Part shown: one piece after another, positions 1 to 6,137 of the stretch
How the letters are laid out: every line of letters starts with the position of its first letter
Numbering within the stretch: the stretch's first letter is position 1
Assembly: GCA_030431085.1 (NCBI GenBank)
Contig: JAUIJW010000107.1
Coordinates: forward strand, 1 to 7,776
DNA from: Bacteroidia bacterium
Lineage (GTDB): Bacteria; Bacteroidota; Bacteroidia; Flavobacteriales; Flavobacteriaceae
Direction: 5' to 3'
Length of the DNA stretch: 7,776 nucleotides
Position numbers and translations under genes: made by a program
The notes under the pieces: model-generated
Told to the model about the DNA's origin: nothing
The model's database searches: none
Seen by the model: the letters and a program-made list of their open reading frames with translations, nothing else

Positions 1-1
1 T

Positions 2-790
2 CAAAAATACTACGATGGTTTAAAATTTCACCGTGTCATTGCAGACTTTATGATTCAAGGAGGATGCCCACTGGGCACTGGTACAGGCAACCCTGGCTAT
101 AGTTTCGATGATGAATTTCATCCAGAATTAAAACACGATAAACCAGGCATATTGTCTATGGCCAATTCTGGTCCTGCAACTAATGGCAGCCAATTTTTTA
201 TCACCCATGTTGCAACACCTTGGTTAGACAACAAACACACTGTTTTTGGTGAAGTGGTTGAAGGTCAAGATGTGGTTGATAGTATTGCACAAGATGACGA
301 GATTAAAGATGTAGAAATTATCCGTGTTGGAGAAAGTGCTCAAAACTTTAACGCTATCGAAGCTTTTAGAACTTTTGAAGGTGAAAGAGAAAGAAGAATT
401 GCAGAGGCTAAAGCTGAAGCTGAAGCTGAATTAGATAAAATTGCTGCTGGATTTGAAAAAACTGATAGTGGTTTAAGATATCAAATCATCCAAAAAGGAA
501 GCGGTAAAAAAGCTGAAAAAGGAAAGCAAATCTCAGTTCATTATAAAGGACAATTAACAGATGGTAAAGTGTTCGATTCATCTTATCAGCGTAAAGAACC
601 TATTGATTTTATTGTTGGTATCGGTCAAGTTATCGCAGGTTGGGATGAAGGTTTACAGCTCTTACAGGTAGGAGATAAAGCTAGATTGGTTATCCCATCG
701 CATTTAGCCTATGGTAGCCAAGGAGCTGGAGGTGTTATACCACCGAATGCCACATTGATTTTCGATGTAGAATTGATGGATGTTAAATAA
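2..790 (+). CDS. Cyclophilin-FKBP fusion peptidyl-prolyl cis-trans isomerase (5' end cut by window edge)
   Basis: This is a peptidyl-prolyl isomerase carrying two unrelated isomerase folds in one chain. The frame is already open at base 2, so the Met at base 50 is internal (it lies in the FMIQGG motif) and the true start is left of the window. The visible 262 residues begin in the cyclophilin domain (about 1-110). It has FHRV with the catalytic Arg at 11, FMIQGG at 16-21, NGSQFFI at 61-67, and WLD with Trp74 and His79, matching cyclophilin A Arg55, Phe60, Phe113, Trp121 and His126. A charged, probably helical Glu/Ala/Lys linker (about 111-150) follows. The FKBP domain (about 156-262) keeps Tyr181, Phe191-Asp192, Trp214, Tyr237 and Phe254, the usual FK506-pocket residues, so both active sites look intact. 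Such cyclophilin-FKBP fusions are known from flavobacteria. Cellular location cannot be judged because the N-terminus is missing. An intrinsic terminator follows directly. Confidence 0.95.
   Translation, partial: QKYYDGLKFHRVIADFMIQGGCPLGTGTGNPGYSFDDEFHPELKHDKPGILSMANSGPATNGSQFFITHVATPWLDNKHTVFGEVVEGQDVVDSIAQDDEIKDVEIIRVGESAQNFNAIEAFRTFEGERERRIAEAKAEAEAELDKIAAGFEKTDSGLRYQIIQKGSGKKAEKGKQISVHYKGQLTDGKVFDSSYQRKEPIDFIVGIGQVIAGWDEGLQLLQVGDKARLVIPSHLAYGSQGAGGVIPPNATLIFDVELMDVK
413..430 (+). repeat. Three tandem gctgaa hexamers in the PPIase linker
   Basis: Three perfect in-frame copies of gctgaa (413-418, 419-424, 425-430) encode Ala-Glu-Ala-Glu-Ala-Glu in the helical linker between the cyclophilin and FKBP domains. 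Copy number could vary by slippage, which would alter linker length in steps of two residues without breaking the frame. Confidence 0.6.
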
Positions 791-818
791 TAACAAACAC
801 TTTATACAATAAGATTTT

Positions 819-847
819 AAAATGCTCCATTACTGGAGCATTTTTTT
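819..847 (+). terminator. Intrinsic terminator after the PPIase gene
   Basis: A perfect 9-bp stem, aatgctcca (821-829) with tggagcatt (834-842), closes a TTAC tetraloop. The stem extends by two A-T pairs (819-820 with 843-844) and runs into a T tract at 841-847. It lies 29 nt after the PPIase stop codon and 24 nt before the next start, so it should end PPIase transcription and separate it from the YfiT-like gene. Confidence 0.88.
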
Positions 848-870
848 ATTTTAGCCTAAAAACACAAGTT

Positions 871-1404
871 ATGTATCAGTTAAAATACCCTATAGGTCAG
901 GCAGATATTCCTCTACAAATTACTCCACAACATATTACTAATTGGATAAAATCTATCGAATTATTACCTCAAAAATTAACTACTTTAGTTTCTAATTTAA
1001 CCCAAAAACAATTAGACACACCTTATAGACCTGAAGGATGGACAATTAGACAGGTGGTACATCATTTATACGATAGTCATCATAATAGTTATATTAGATT
1101 TAAATGGGCTCTTACAGAAAACAACCCTATCATAAAAGTTTATGATGAAAAACTCTGGGCAGAACTAGACGATACTAAAACTGCTCCAATCCAGTTATCA
1201 CTTGAAGCTTTATCGGCATTACATGCCAAATGGACATATTTTTTAAAAAACTTAGATACAAATCAGTTAAACAAAACTTTTGTGCATCCAGAAAGTGGTA
1301 ACACCATCAGTCTTAAAGAAAATATTGGCATCTATGCCTGGCACGGCGAACATCACTATGCACATATTCTCAACAAAATAAAATTAGAACATTGGGCCTA
1401 CTAA
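871..1404 (+). CDS. YfiT/BstA-type DinB-superfamily protein, putative bacillithiol transferase
   Basis: The 177-residue product is a four-helix-bundle DinB-superfamily protein of the YfiT group. Its opening LKYPIGQ (4-10), PEGWTIRQVVHH (54-65), YIRFK and the closing YAWHGEHHYAH (155-165) are family signatures. His65, His158 and His162 keep the spacing (93 and 4 residues) of the three metal-binding histidines of Bacillus subtilis YfiT (67, 160, 164), so a divalent metal site is expected. Relatives include BstA, a bacillithiol S-transferase. Older names are 'putative metal-dependent hydrolase' and 'DNA-damage-inducible'. Whether this cell makes bacillithiol cannot be seen here, so the substrate is inferred. 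No signal peptide is present, so it is probably cytoplasmic. The leader aacacaagtt has no Shine-Dalgarno sequence, and I found no matching promoter in the 24 nt after the upstream terminator. The stop codon overlaps the end of the convergent gene by 4 nt. Confidence 0.85.
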   Translation: MYQLKYPIGQADIPLQITPQHITNWIKSIELLPQKLTTLVSNLTQKQLDTPYRPEGWTIRQVVHHLYDSHHNSYIRFKWALTENNPIIKVYDEKLWAELDDTKTAPIQLSLEALSALHAKWTYFLKNLDTNQLNKTFVHPESGNTISLKENIGIYAWHGEHHYAHILNKIKLEHWAY

Positions 1405-1958
1405 GGTTTCCATTTAATGTTACAACCAATACTAGGCTTTTGTAACGAAGATATTTTCTTTTTGGTTAATAGGTTGTCCATCGCTTGTTTTAAATCATTT
1501 CCTGTTACCGGAATTTCATTACCAGGCCTAGAATCGTCTAACTGACCCCGATACACTAATTTTAAATACTCATCAAACAAATAAAAATCTGGAGTACAAG
1601 CCGCATCATACTTTTTAGCAACCGACTGATCTTCATCGTATAAGTAGGGAAAAGGATATTTTAATCGTTTTGCCACTTCTGTCATAAGATGAGGTGAGTC
1701 TTCAGGGTAATTATCAATGTCATTAGAAGATATTGCTATAAAGCTAATACCCATAGTTTGGTAAGTATTGGCCAAAGTAACTAGCATGTCATTAACATGA
1801 ATAACAAATGGACAGTGATTGCAAATAAACATAATAACAGTACCGTTATCTCCTCTTAAATCATTTAACGACAATAAATTATTATCCACTGTATTTAATA
1901 AAGTAAAGTCGGGTGCTTTTGTATTTAAAGGCAACATATTTGACGGTGTTCTAGCCAT
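1401..1958 (-). CDS. Thioredoxin-like/peroxiredoxin-like (AhpC/TSA-type) redox protein
   Basis: The 185-residue product has a thioredoxin fold of the AhpC/TSA-redoxin type. APDFTLLNT (15-23) is the peroxiredoxin-style first strand. FICNHCPF (44-51) supplies a CxxC pair, Cys46 and Cys49, at the start of the active-site helix. CTPDFYLFD (121-129) holds the expected cis-proline (Pro123) preceded by a further Cys121. The tail KPSIGCNIKWK (174-184) has Cys179 and is typical of this 'thioredoxin family' subgroup. A thiol-disulfide or peroxide-reducing activity is inferred; no partner is identified. There is no signal peptide, so it is probably cytoplasmic. A later Met at position 8 is a possible alternative start, but the upstream one fits the promoter at 2004-2033. 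Its stop (TAG) overlaps the last 4 nt of the convergent YfiT-like gene. Confidence 0.88.
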   Translation of the reverse strand: MARTPSNMLPLNTKAPDFTLLNTVDNNLLSLNDLRGDNGTVIMFICNHCPFVIHVNDMLVTLANTYQTMGISFIAISSNDIDNYPEDSPHLMTEVAKRLKYPFPYLYDEDQSVAKKYDAACTPDFYLFDEYLKLVYRGQLDDSRPGNEIPVTGNDLKQAMDNLLTKKKISSLQKPSIGCNIKWKP

Positions 1959-2003
1959 ACTTTTTCTTAAATTATAGTTACTTTAGTATTTTATTAATCT
2001 AAC

Positions 2004-2033
2004 CAAAAATACAAAAGTAATTACACATGCCAA
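2004..2033 (-). promoter_or_regulatory. Bacteroidota-type promoter for the thioredoxin-like gene
   Basis: Read on the minus strand, TTG (2033-2031), a 19-nt spacer and TATTTTTG (2011-2004) match the Bacteroidota primary sigma consensus TTG-N17-23-TAnnTTTG. Transcription would begin near 1997-2000, giving a leader of about 40 nt. The -33 element lies inside the first codons of the divergent csaA gene, so the two transcription units are packed together. A second -7-like octamer (TACTTTTG, 2019-2012) lies just upstream but has no TTG at a suitable distance. Confidence 0.6.
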
Positions 2034-2365
2034 CGGATCTCATCCAGTTTGAAGATTTTCAGAAATTAGACCTAAGAATTGGTACAATCATAGAAATTAA
2101 TAATTTCCCAAAGGCCAATAAACCTGCTTATCAATTAAAAATTGATTTTGGTAGTCTTGGGGTAAAGAATTCAAGTGCTCAAATCACAGCACTTTATACA
2201 AAAGATAATCTATTAAACAAACAAGTTTGTGCCGTTGTTAACTTTAAACCTAAACAAATAGCCAATTTTATGAGTGAATGTTTGGTTTTAGGTATTCAAA
2301 ACAATGATGAAGTGGTTCTACTCCAGCCTTCAGAAAATATAATAAACGGTACAAAAATTTCTTAA
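2027..2365 (+). CDS. csaA: CsaA-type tRNA-binding-domain protein (secretion-related chaperone family)
   Basis: The 112-residue product is a stand-alone tRNA-binding (EMAP-II-like OB-fold) protein of the CsaA family, full length for the family. Diagnostic stretches are FQKLDLRIGTI (11-21), FPKANKPAYQLKIDFG (27-42), SSAQIT (49-54), VVNFKPKQI (70-78) and FMSECLVLG (81-89). CsaA proteins are homodimers with chaperone-like and export-related activity in Bacillus subtilis, and the fold also binds tRNA. Which role applies here is not visible. There is no signal peptide. The start has an AT-rich leader (gtaattacac) without a Shine-Dalgarno sequence, usual for this phylum. The oxidoreductase gene follows after 6 nt, so the two are probably co-transcribed, although no functional link between the families is known to me. 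No good plus-strand promoter was found in the 68-nt gap upstream. Confidence 0.92.
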   Translation: MPTDLIQFEDFQKLDLRIGTIIEINNFPKANKPAYQLKIDFGSLGVKNSSAQITALYTKDNLLNKQVCAVVNFKPKQIANFMSECLVLGIQNNDEVVLLQPSENIINGTKIS

Positions 2366-2371
2366 CCTATT

Positions 2372-5284
2372 ATGACCGAATTAAATCCTGCGTTATCTCA
2401 ACTAGCCTCATCTTTAGAAGGTGAATTTAAAATGGATGATTTACATAAGCATATATATGCCACTGATGCCTCTGTTTATAGAAAAATTCCATTGGCAGTT
2501 TGTTTTCCTAAAAACAGTACAGATCTAAAAAAAATCATTGCCTTTGCCAATCGTGAAAAAATATCACTAATCCCGAGAACTGCAGGAACTTCATTAGCTG
2601 GCCAATGTGTAGGAGACGGCATTGTTGTTGATGTTTCTAAACATTTTACTAAAATATTAGAGTTTGATGAGATAAATAAAACGGTTACGGTTGAACCTGG
2701 AGTTATTAGAGATGATCTTAATCGATTTTTAAAACCTTATGGTCTATTTTTTGGTCCAAATACCTCAACTTCTAACCGTTGTATGATTGGAGGTATGGTA
2801 GGTAACAATTCATCTGGCACTACTTCTATTAAGTATGGTGTTACAAGAGACAAGATTATTGCTCTTAAAACTATACTTTCTGATGGTAGTGAAGTGACTT
2901 TTAAAGGGTTATCTAAGAAAGAATTTCATCAAAAGAAAAGTGGGCAATCATTAGAAAATAAAATTTATCAGACTCTTTATCATTTACTAGAACCTAATGA
3001 GGTAAGAGATGAAATCATTAAAGAGTTTCCTAAAAAATCTATTCACCGCAGAAACAATGGCTATGCCATAGACGAATTAATCGACACTGATGTTTTTTCA
3101 GATACTCCACATCAATTCAATTTAGCAAAGCTACTATGCGGTAGCGAAGGTACTCTGGCCTTTTCAACCGAAATTAAATTGCAACTTGATGATTTACCAC
3201 CAAAGCACAGCACCATGGTAGCCGCGCATTTCACCAGCATTCAAGAGAGCTTAAAAGCAGTTGTTGTTGCCATGAAGCATGATCTATACATGTGTGAACT
3301 TATGGATAAAACCATTTTAGATTGCACTAAAAATAATAGAGAACAGTCGCAGAATCGCTTTTTTCTTAATGGTGACCCTGAAGCAATACTAATGATGGAA
3401 GTTCTAGCAGAATCAACAGAAGATTCAGAAAATTTAGCCCATCAACTAATTAAAACTCTACAAGATTGCGGTTTTGGTTATGCCTACCCCATTCTTCAAG
3501 GAAGCGATATTGAAAAAGCTTATTCTTTACGCAAAGCCGGACTTGGATTATTGGGTAATATAGTTGGTGATAATAAAGCCGTGGCCTGCATAGAAGATAC
3601 TGCTGTTGAAGTGTCTGATTTACCTGATTATATTGAAGAGTTCACAAGCATGATGGATCAATACGGGCAAAAAGCTGTATACTATGCTCACGCTGGTGCG
3701 GGGGAATTACATTTAAGACCCATTCTTAACCTCAAGAAAAGTAGTGACGTTTCACTTTTTAAAACGATTACCACCAATGTGGCTCAATTGGTAAAAAAGT
3801 ACAACGGTTCAATGAGTGGTGAGCATGGTGATGGCATTGTAAGATCTGAGTTTTTAAAACTGATGCTCGGAGACAAAAACTACCAAATTTTAGAACGTAT
3901 TAAACAATTGTTTGATCCTCATTATATTTTTAATAGAGGTAAAATTATTGATCCCTTTCCTATGAATCAAAACTTAAGATATCAAGCAGACCGTGATGAG
4001 CCACAAATTGATACTTTATTAGATTTTAGTGATTCTCTGGGTATTTTAAGAGCAACAGAAAAATGCAATGGATCTGGTGATTGTAGAAAATCGGTTGAAG
4101 CTGGTGGCACAATGTGCCCAAGTTATCGGGCCACCAAAGATGAAAAAGACACAACTCGAGCCAGAGCCAATGCTTTACGCGAGTTTCTTACACATCCTAA
4201 AGATCATAACAAGTTTAATCATTCAGCATTAAAAAACGTATTTGATTTATGTTTAAGCTGTAAAGCTTGTGCAAAAGAATGTCCTAGTAATGTAGATGTA
4301 GCTGCCTTAAAAGCAGAGTTTTTACATCAATATCAAAGTGTAAATGGTATCCCATTGAGGAGTAAATTGTTTGCTTACAATGTAAAATATAACAAACTAG
4401 GCATGATAATGCCTAAACTTACCAATGCCTTCTTAAATACTTCGTTAGCTAAAAGTGTTTTAGGCATCGCTCAAGAAAGAAGTATTCCTAAATTGGCAAA
4501 TCAAACTTTCGAAAATTGGTTAAAAAAACAGCTCATAAATAATTCTCCAATCCCGTCTAAAAAAGCAGTTTACTTGTTCATTGATGAATTTACCAACTTT
4601 TACGATGTAGAAATTGGTAAAGACCTTGTTTACACCTTGCAAAAACTTGGGTACCATATCTTAATTACACCTCATGCTGAAAGCGGTAGGAGTGCTATTT
4701 CTAAGGGTATGTTAGATTATGCTAAAATATTAGCCAATAAAAACGTAGCATATTTTAAAGATATAATTAATGAAAAAACACCTTTAATTGGTATAGAGCC
4801 TTCGTCTATTTTAACATTTAGAGATGAATATTTAAGATTAGCCGATGACAAAAAAGCTGCCCAAACTATTGCCAAAAACACCTATACTATTGAGGAATTT
4901 TTCAACCATGAAATTAAAGCTCAACAAATCAAAGTTAATCAGTTTACCGATAAAAAAGCTCAAATTAAAATTCATGGTCATTGCCATCAAAAAGCATTAT
5001 CTCAAGTATCTTATACATTTAACATGCTTAACTTACCTCAAAATTTCGAAGTAAGTATTTATAATTCTGGGTGTTGCGGTATGGCAGGTTCTTTTGGTTA
5101 CGAAAAAGAGCATTATTCATTGAGTATGCAGGTAGGAGAAGATTCTATTTTTAAAAAAGTGAGACATACCAATCAAGAAGTGATTATAGCTGCAGCAGGA
5201 ACCAGTTGCAGGCATCAAATTTTAGATGGCACTAAAAGAATTGCCTATCATCCAGTAAGTATCTTGAAACAAGTTTTAAAATAA
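2372..5284 (+). CDS. YdiJ/Dld-II-type FAD and Fe-S D-2-hydroxyacid dehydrogenase (D-2-hydroxyglutarate or D-lactate)
   Basis: This 970-residue protein joins three modules. An FAD-binding PCMH domain comes first, with PRTAGTSLAGQ (68-78), GPNTSTSNRCMIGG (128-141), NNSSGTTS (145-152) and GSEGT (257-261). An FAD-oxidase C-terminal domain reaches about residue 530. His440, His447, Glu484 and His485 (HAGAGELH and SGEHGDG) fit the metal and catalytic residues known in D-2-hydroxyglutarate dehydrogenase, and Arg387 and Lys402 match its substrate-binding positions. A GlpC-like Fe-S half follows: Cys565, 571 and 582, then CxxCxxCxxxCP (627, 630, 633, 637), and a CCG-type region with Cys871, Cys901-Cys902 and Cys946. 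Length and order match E. coli YdiJ (about 1018 residues) and Shewanella Dld-II. It should oxidise a D-2-hydroxyacid and pass electrons to a quinone or another carrier; I cannot choose between D-lactate and D-2-hydroxyglutarate. No signal peptide or transmembrane helix is obvious, so it is probably cytoplasmic or peripheral to the inner membrane. It starts 6 nt after csaA. No intrinsic terminator is visible after the stop. Confidence 0.9.
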   Translation: MTELNPALSQLASSLEGEFKMDDLHKHIYATDASVYRKIPLAVCFPKNSTDLKKIIAFANREKISLIPRTAGTSLAGQCVGDGIVVDVSKHFTKILEFDEINKTVTVEPGVIRDDLNRFLKPYGLFFGPNTSTSNRCMIGGMVGNNSSGTTSIKYGVTRDKIIALKTILSDGSEVTFKGLSKKEFHQKKSGQSLENKIYQTLYHLLEPNEVRDEIIKEFPKKSIHRRNNGYAIDELIDTDVFSDTPHQFNLAKLLCGSEGTLAFSTEIKLQLDDLPPKHSTMVAAHFTSIQESLKAVVVAMKHDLYMCELMDKTILDCTKNNREQSQNRFFLNGDPEAILMMEVLAESTEDSENLAHQLIKTLQDCGFGYAYPILQGSDIEKAYSLRKAGLGLLGNIVGDNKAVACIEDTAVEVSDLPDYIEEFTSMMDQYGQKAVYYAHAGAGELHLRPILNLKKSSDVSLFKTITTNVAQLVKKYNGSMSGEHGDGIVRSEFLKLMLGDKNYQILERIKQLFDPHYIFNRGKIIDPFPMNQNLRYQADRDEPQIDTLLDFSDSLGILRATEKCNGSGDCRKSVEAGGTMCPSYRATKDEKDTTRARANALREFLTHPKDHNKFNHSALKNVFDLCLSCKACAKECPSNVDVAALKAEFLHQYQSVNGIPLRSKLFAYNVKYNKLGMIMPKLTNAFLNTSLAKSVLGIAQERSIPKLANQTFENWLKKQLINNSPIPSKKAVYLFIDEFTNFYDVEIGKDLVYTLQKLGYHILITPHAESGRSAISKGMLDYAKILANKNVAYFKDIINEKTPLIGIEPSSILTFRDEYLRLADDKKAAQTIAKNTYTIEEFFNHEIKAQQIKVNQFTDKKAQIKIHGHCHQKALSQVSYTFNMLNLPQNFEVSIYNSGCCGMAGSFGYEKEHYSLSMQVGEDSIFKKVRHTNQEVIIAAAGTSCRHQILDGTKRIAYHPVSILKQVLK

Positions 5285-5286
5285 TT

Positions 5287-5317
5287 TTGTTCCTTTTTAA
5301 AAAATAATTTAATTTTG
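5287..5317 (+). promoter_or_regulatory. Bacteroidota-type promoter for the 5448-6083 gene
   Basis: TTG (5287-5289), a 20-nt spacer and TAATTTTG (5310-5317) match TTG-N17-23-TAnnTTTG fully. It begins just 2 nt after the stop codon of the dehydrogenase gene. Transcription should start around 5322-5325, in the GC-rich patch gggcgcg, giving an unusually long leader of about 125 nt before the ATG at 5448. This lets the membrane-protein gene be expressed independently of the csaA operon. Confidence 0.65.
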
Positions 5318-5335
5318 GGCGCGTAAATCAATCAC

Positions 5336-5362
5336 TTTACTAGCTATCAATTAGTTAGTAAA
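5336..5362 (+). promoter_or_regulatory. Leader hairpin 1
   Basis: An inverted repeat, tttactagcta (5336-5346) with tagttagtaaa (5352-5362), forms an 11-bp stem (one G-U pair) around a 5-nt loop. It lies in the predicted leader about 12 nt after the likely start of transcription. The stem is AT-rich and the tract after it is A-rich, not T-rich, so it does not look like a terminator. A role in mRNA stability or translation is possible but unproven. Confidence 0.4.
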
Positions 5363-5390
5363 AATATTCTTTCCCTCGAAAAAAATAGAC

Positions 5391-5422
5391 GACTCATACA
5401 ATTTTTTTTAGTTTTATGAGTT
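5391..5422 (+). promoter_or_regulatory. Leader hairpin 2 with an all-U loop
   Basis: The arms gactcata (5391-5398) and tatgagtt (5415-5422) pair over 8 bp with one wobble. After one mismatch (5399/5414), four more pairs (5400-5403 with 5410-5413, one of them a wobble) leave a loop of six T residues. It ends 25 nt before the ATG. The T run sits in the loop, not after the stem, so terminator geometry is wrong. It could hold the A-rich ribosome landing site (acaataacaaca) open, or bind a U-specific RNA protein; both ideas are inference. Confidence 0.4.
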
Positions 5423-5447
5423 AAACTTAATCAAAACAATAACAACA

Positions 5448-6083
5448 ATGAAATTTTCAAAGCATACCTACCTCATCATGGTATTTGCACTTTTAATGAC
5501 TAGCTTGGCTTTTGCTCAAGATGATAATGAAGACCCTAAGCCTTCGTTAAATTCTGGAACCATAGAAAGTCAGTTTAACTACCTTTATAAAAAATCTGGC
5601 TCTTATCAAGAGTATAAAGTAGTTAAGAAAACTAACTTCCAAAAAATAAAGGGAAATGTTCTAGATTCATTGAAATCTTTAAGAAAGGACTTATCTGAAA
5701 CAAGAAAAGTTGTACAGACTCAAGATGCCGAAATAAGCAATCTAAAATCTGATCTTAAAACCACCAATGACAATTTAACAAATGTAACCAAAGAGAAAGA
5801 CAATATTAAGTTTTTAGGGTTACCCATGACCAAGTCGTCTTATAATACGCTATTATGGTCTATCATCTTTACTCTGGTATTATTTCTATTATTTTTTATT
5901 TATAGATTTAAAAATAGTAATGCTATTACTAAACAAGCTAATGCTTCTTTAGCCGAAACAGAGGAAGAGTTTGAGGCCTTTAAAGCTAGAGCTTTAGAAA
6001 GAGAACAAAAGGTAAGAAGAGAGCTTCAAGATGAAATTAATAAACAGAAGTACGCTACACAAAATAAAAAAAAGGGGGAATAG
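5448..6083 (+). CDS. Uncharacterised membrane protein: signal peptide, periplasmic coiled coil, one TM helix, cytoplasmic coiled coil
   Basis: I do not recognise a functional family in this 211-residue protein. Residues 1-23 are a good signal peptide (Lys-rich start, hydrophobic core, AFA before Gln24). Residues 24-66 are polar and include a Tyr/Lys-rich patch, SQFNYLYKK (41-49). Residues 68-120 have heptad-like Leu/Ile/Val spacing and high charge, suggesting a coiled coil. Residues 133-153 form a strong transmembrane helix followed by Arg and Lys (positive-inside), and 160-203 is a second charged helix probably in the cytoplasm. The layout implies an inner-membrane, probably oligomeric protein spanning from periplasm to cytoplasm. 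I recall similar short flavobacterial proteins labelled 'tRNA (guanine-N1)-methyltransferase'. Nothing here resembles that enzyme (no SAM-binding knot, and a secreted N-terminus), so such a label would be a propagated error. It has its own promoter and long leader, and it ends at a bidirectional terminator. Confidence 0.85.
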   Translation: MKFSKHTYLIMVFALLMTSLAFAQDDNEDPKPSLNSGTIESQFNYLYKKSGSYQEYKVVKKTNFQKIKGNVLDSLKSLRKDLSETRKVVQTQDAEISNLKSDLKTTNDNLTNVTKEKDNIKFLGLPMTKSSYNTLLWSIIFTLVLFLLFFIYRFKNSNAITKQANASLAETEEEFEAFKARALEREQKVRRELQDEINKQKYATQNKKKGE

Positions 6084-6104
6084 AGAGAATGTGAATTCAA
6101 TCTT

Positions 6105-6137
6105 AAAAAATCCATACTATTAACGTATGGATTTTTT
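6105..6137. terminator. Bidirectional intrinsic terminator between convergent genes
   Basis: The arms aaaaaatccatac (6105-6117) and gtatggatttttt (6125-6137) form a 13-bp stem with a 7-nt loop. There is an A tract on the left flank and a T tract on the right (to 6138), so each strand reads a G/C-containing core followed by U residues. It sits between the plus-strand membrane-protein gene (stop at 6083) and the minus-strand WbqC gene, whose stop codon occupies 6137-6139, and should serve both. Confidence 0.88.

Noticed and set aside
50..52. ATG as the PPIase start codon
   Set aside because: It is the Met in the cyclophilin FMIQGG motif; conserved cyclophilin sequence, including the catalytic Arg, precedes it in frame.
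847..854. TATTTTAG as a -7 element for the YfiT-like gene
   Set aside because: It has one mismatch to TAnnTTTG and no TTG at a suitable distance; the T run belongs to the preceding terminator.
1940..1965. Plus-strand promoter for csaA (TTG 1940-1942 and TACTTTTT 1958-1965)
   Set aside because: The spacer is only 15 nt and the -7 element lacks its final G; too weak to annotate.
4845..5054. 69-codon open frame inside the dehydrogenase gene
   Set aside because: It lies in another frame within a clear conserved coding region. Its Lys/Leu-rich translation is what shifted AT-rich coding sequence gives, and it has no start signal of its own.
5294..5303. TTTTTAAAAA palindrome as a terminator for the dehydrogenase gene
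   Set aside because: It has no loop, no GC core and no following T tract, and it lies in the spacer of the better-supported promoter.
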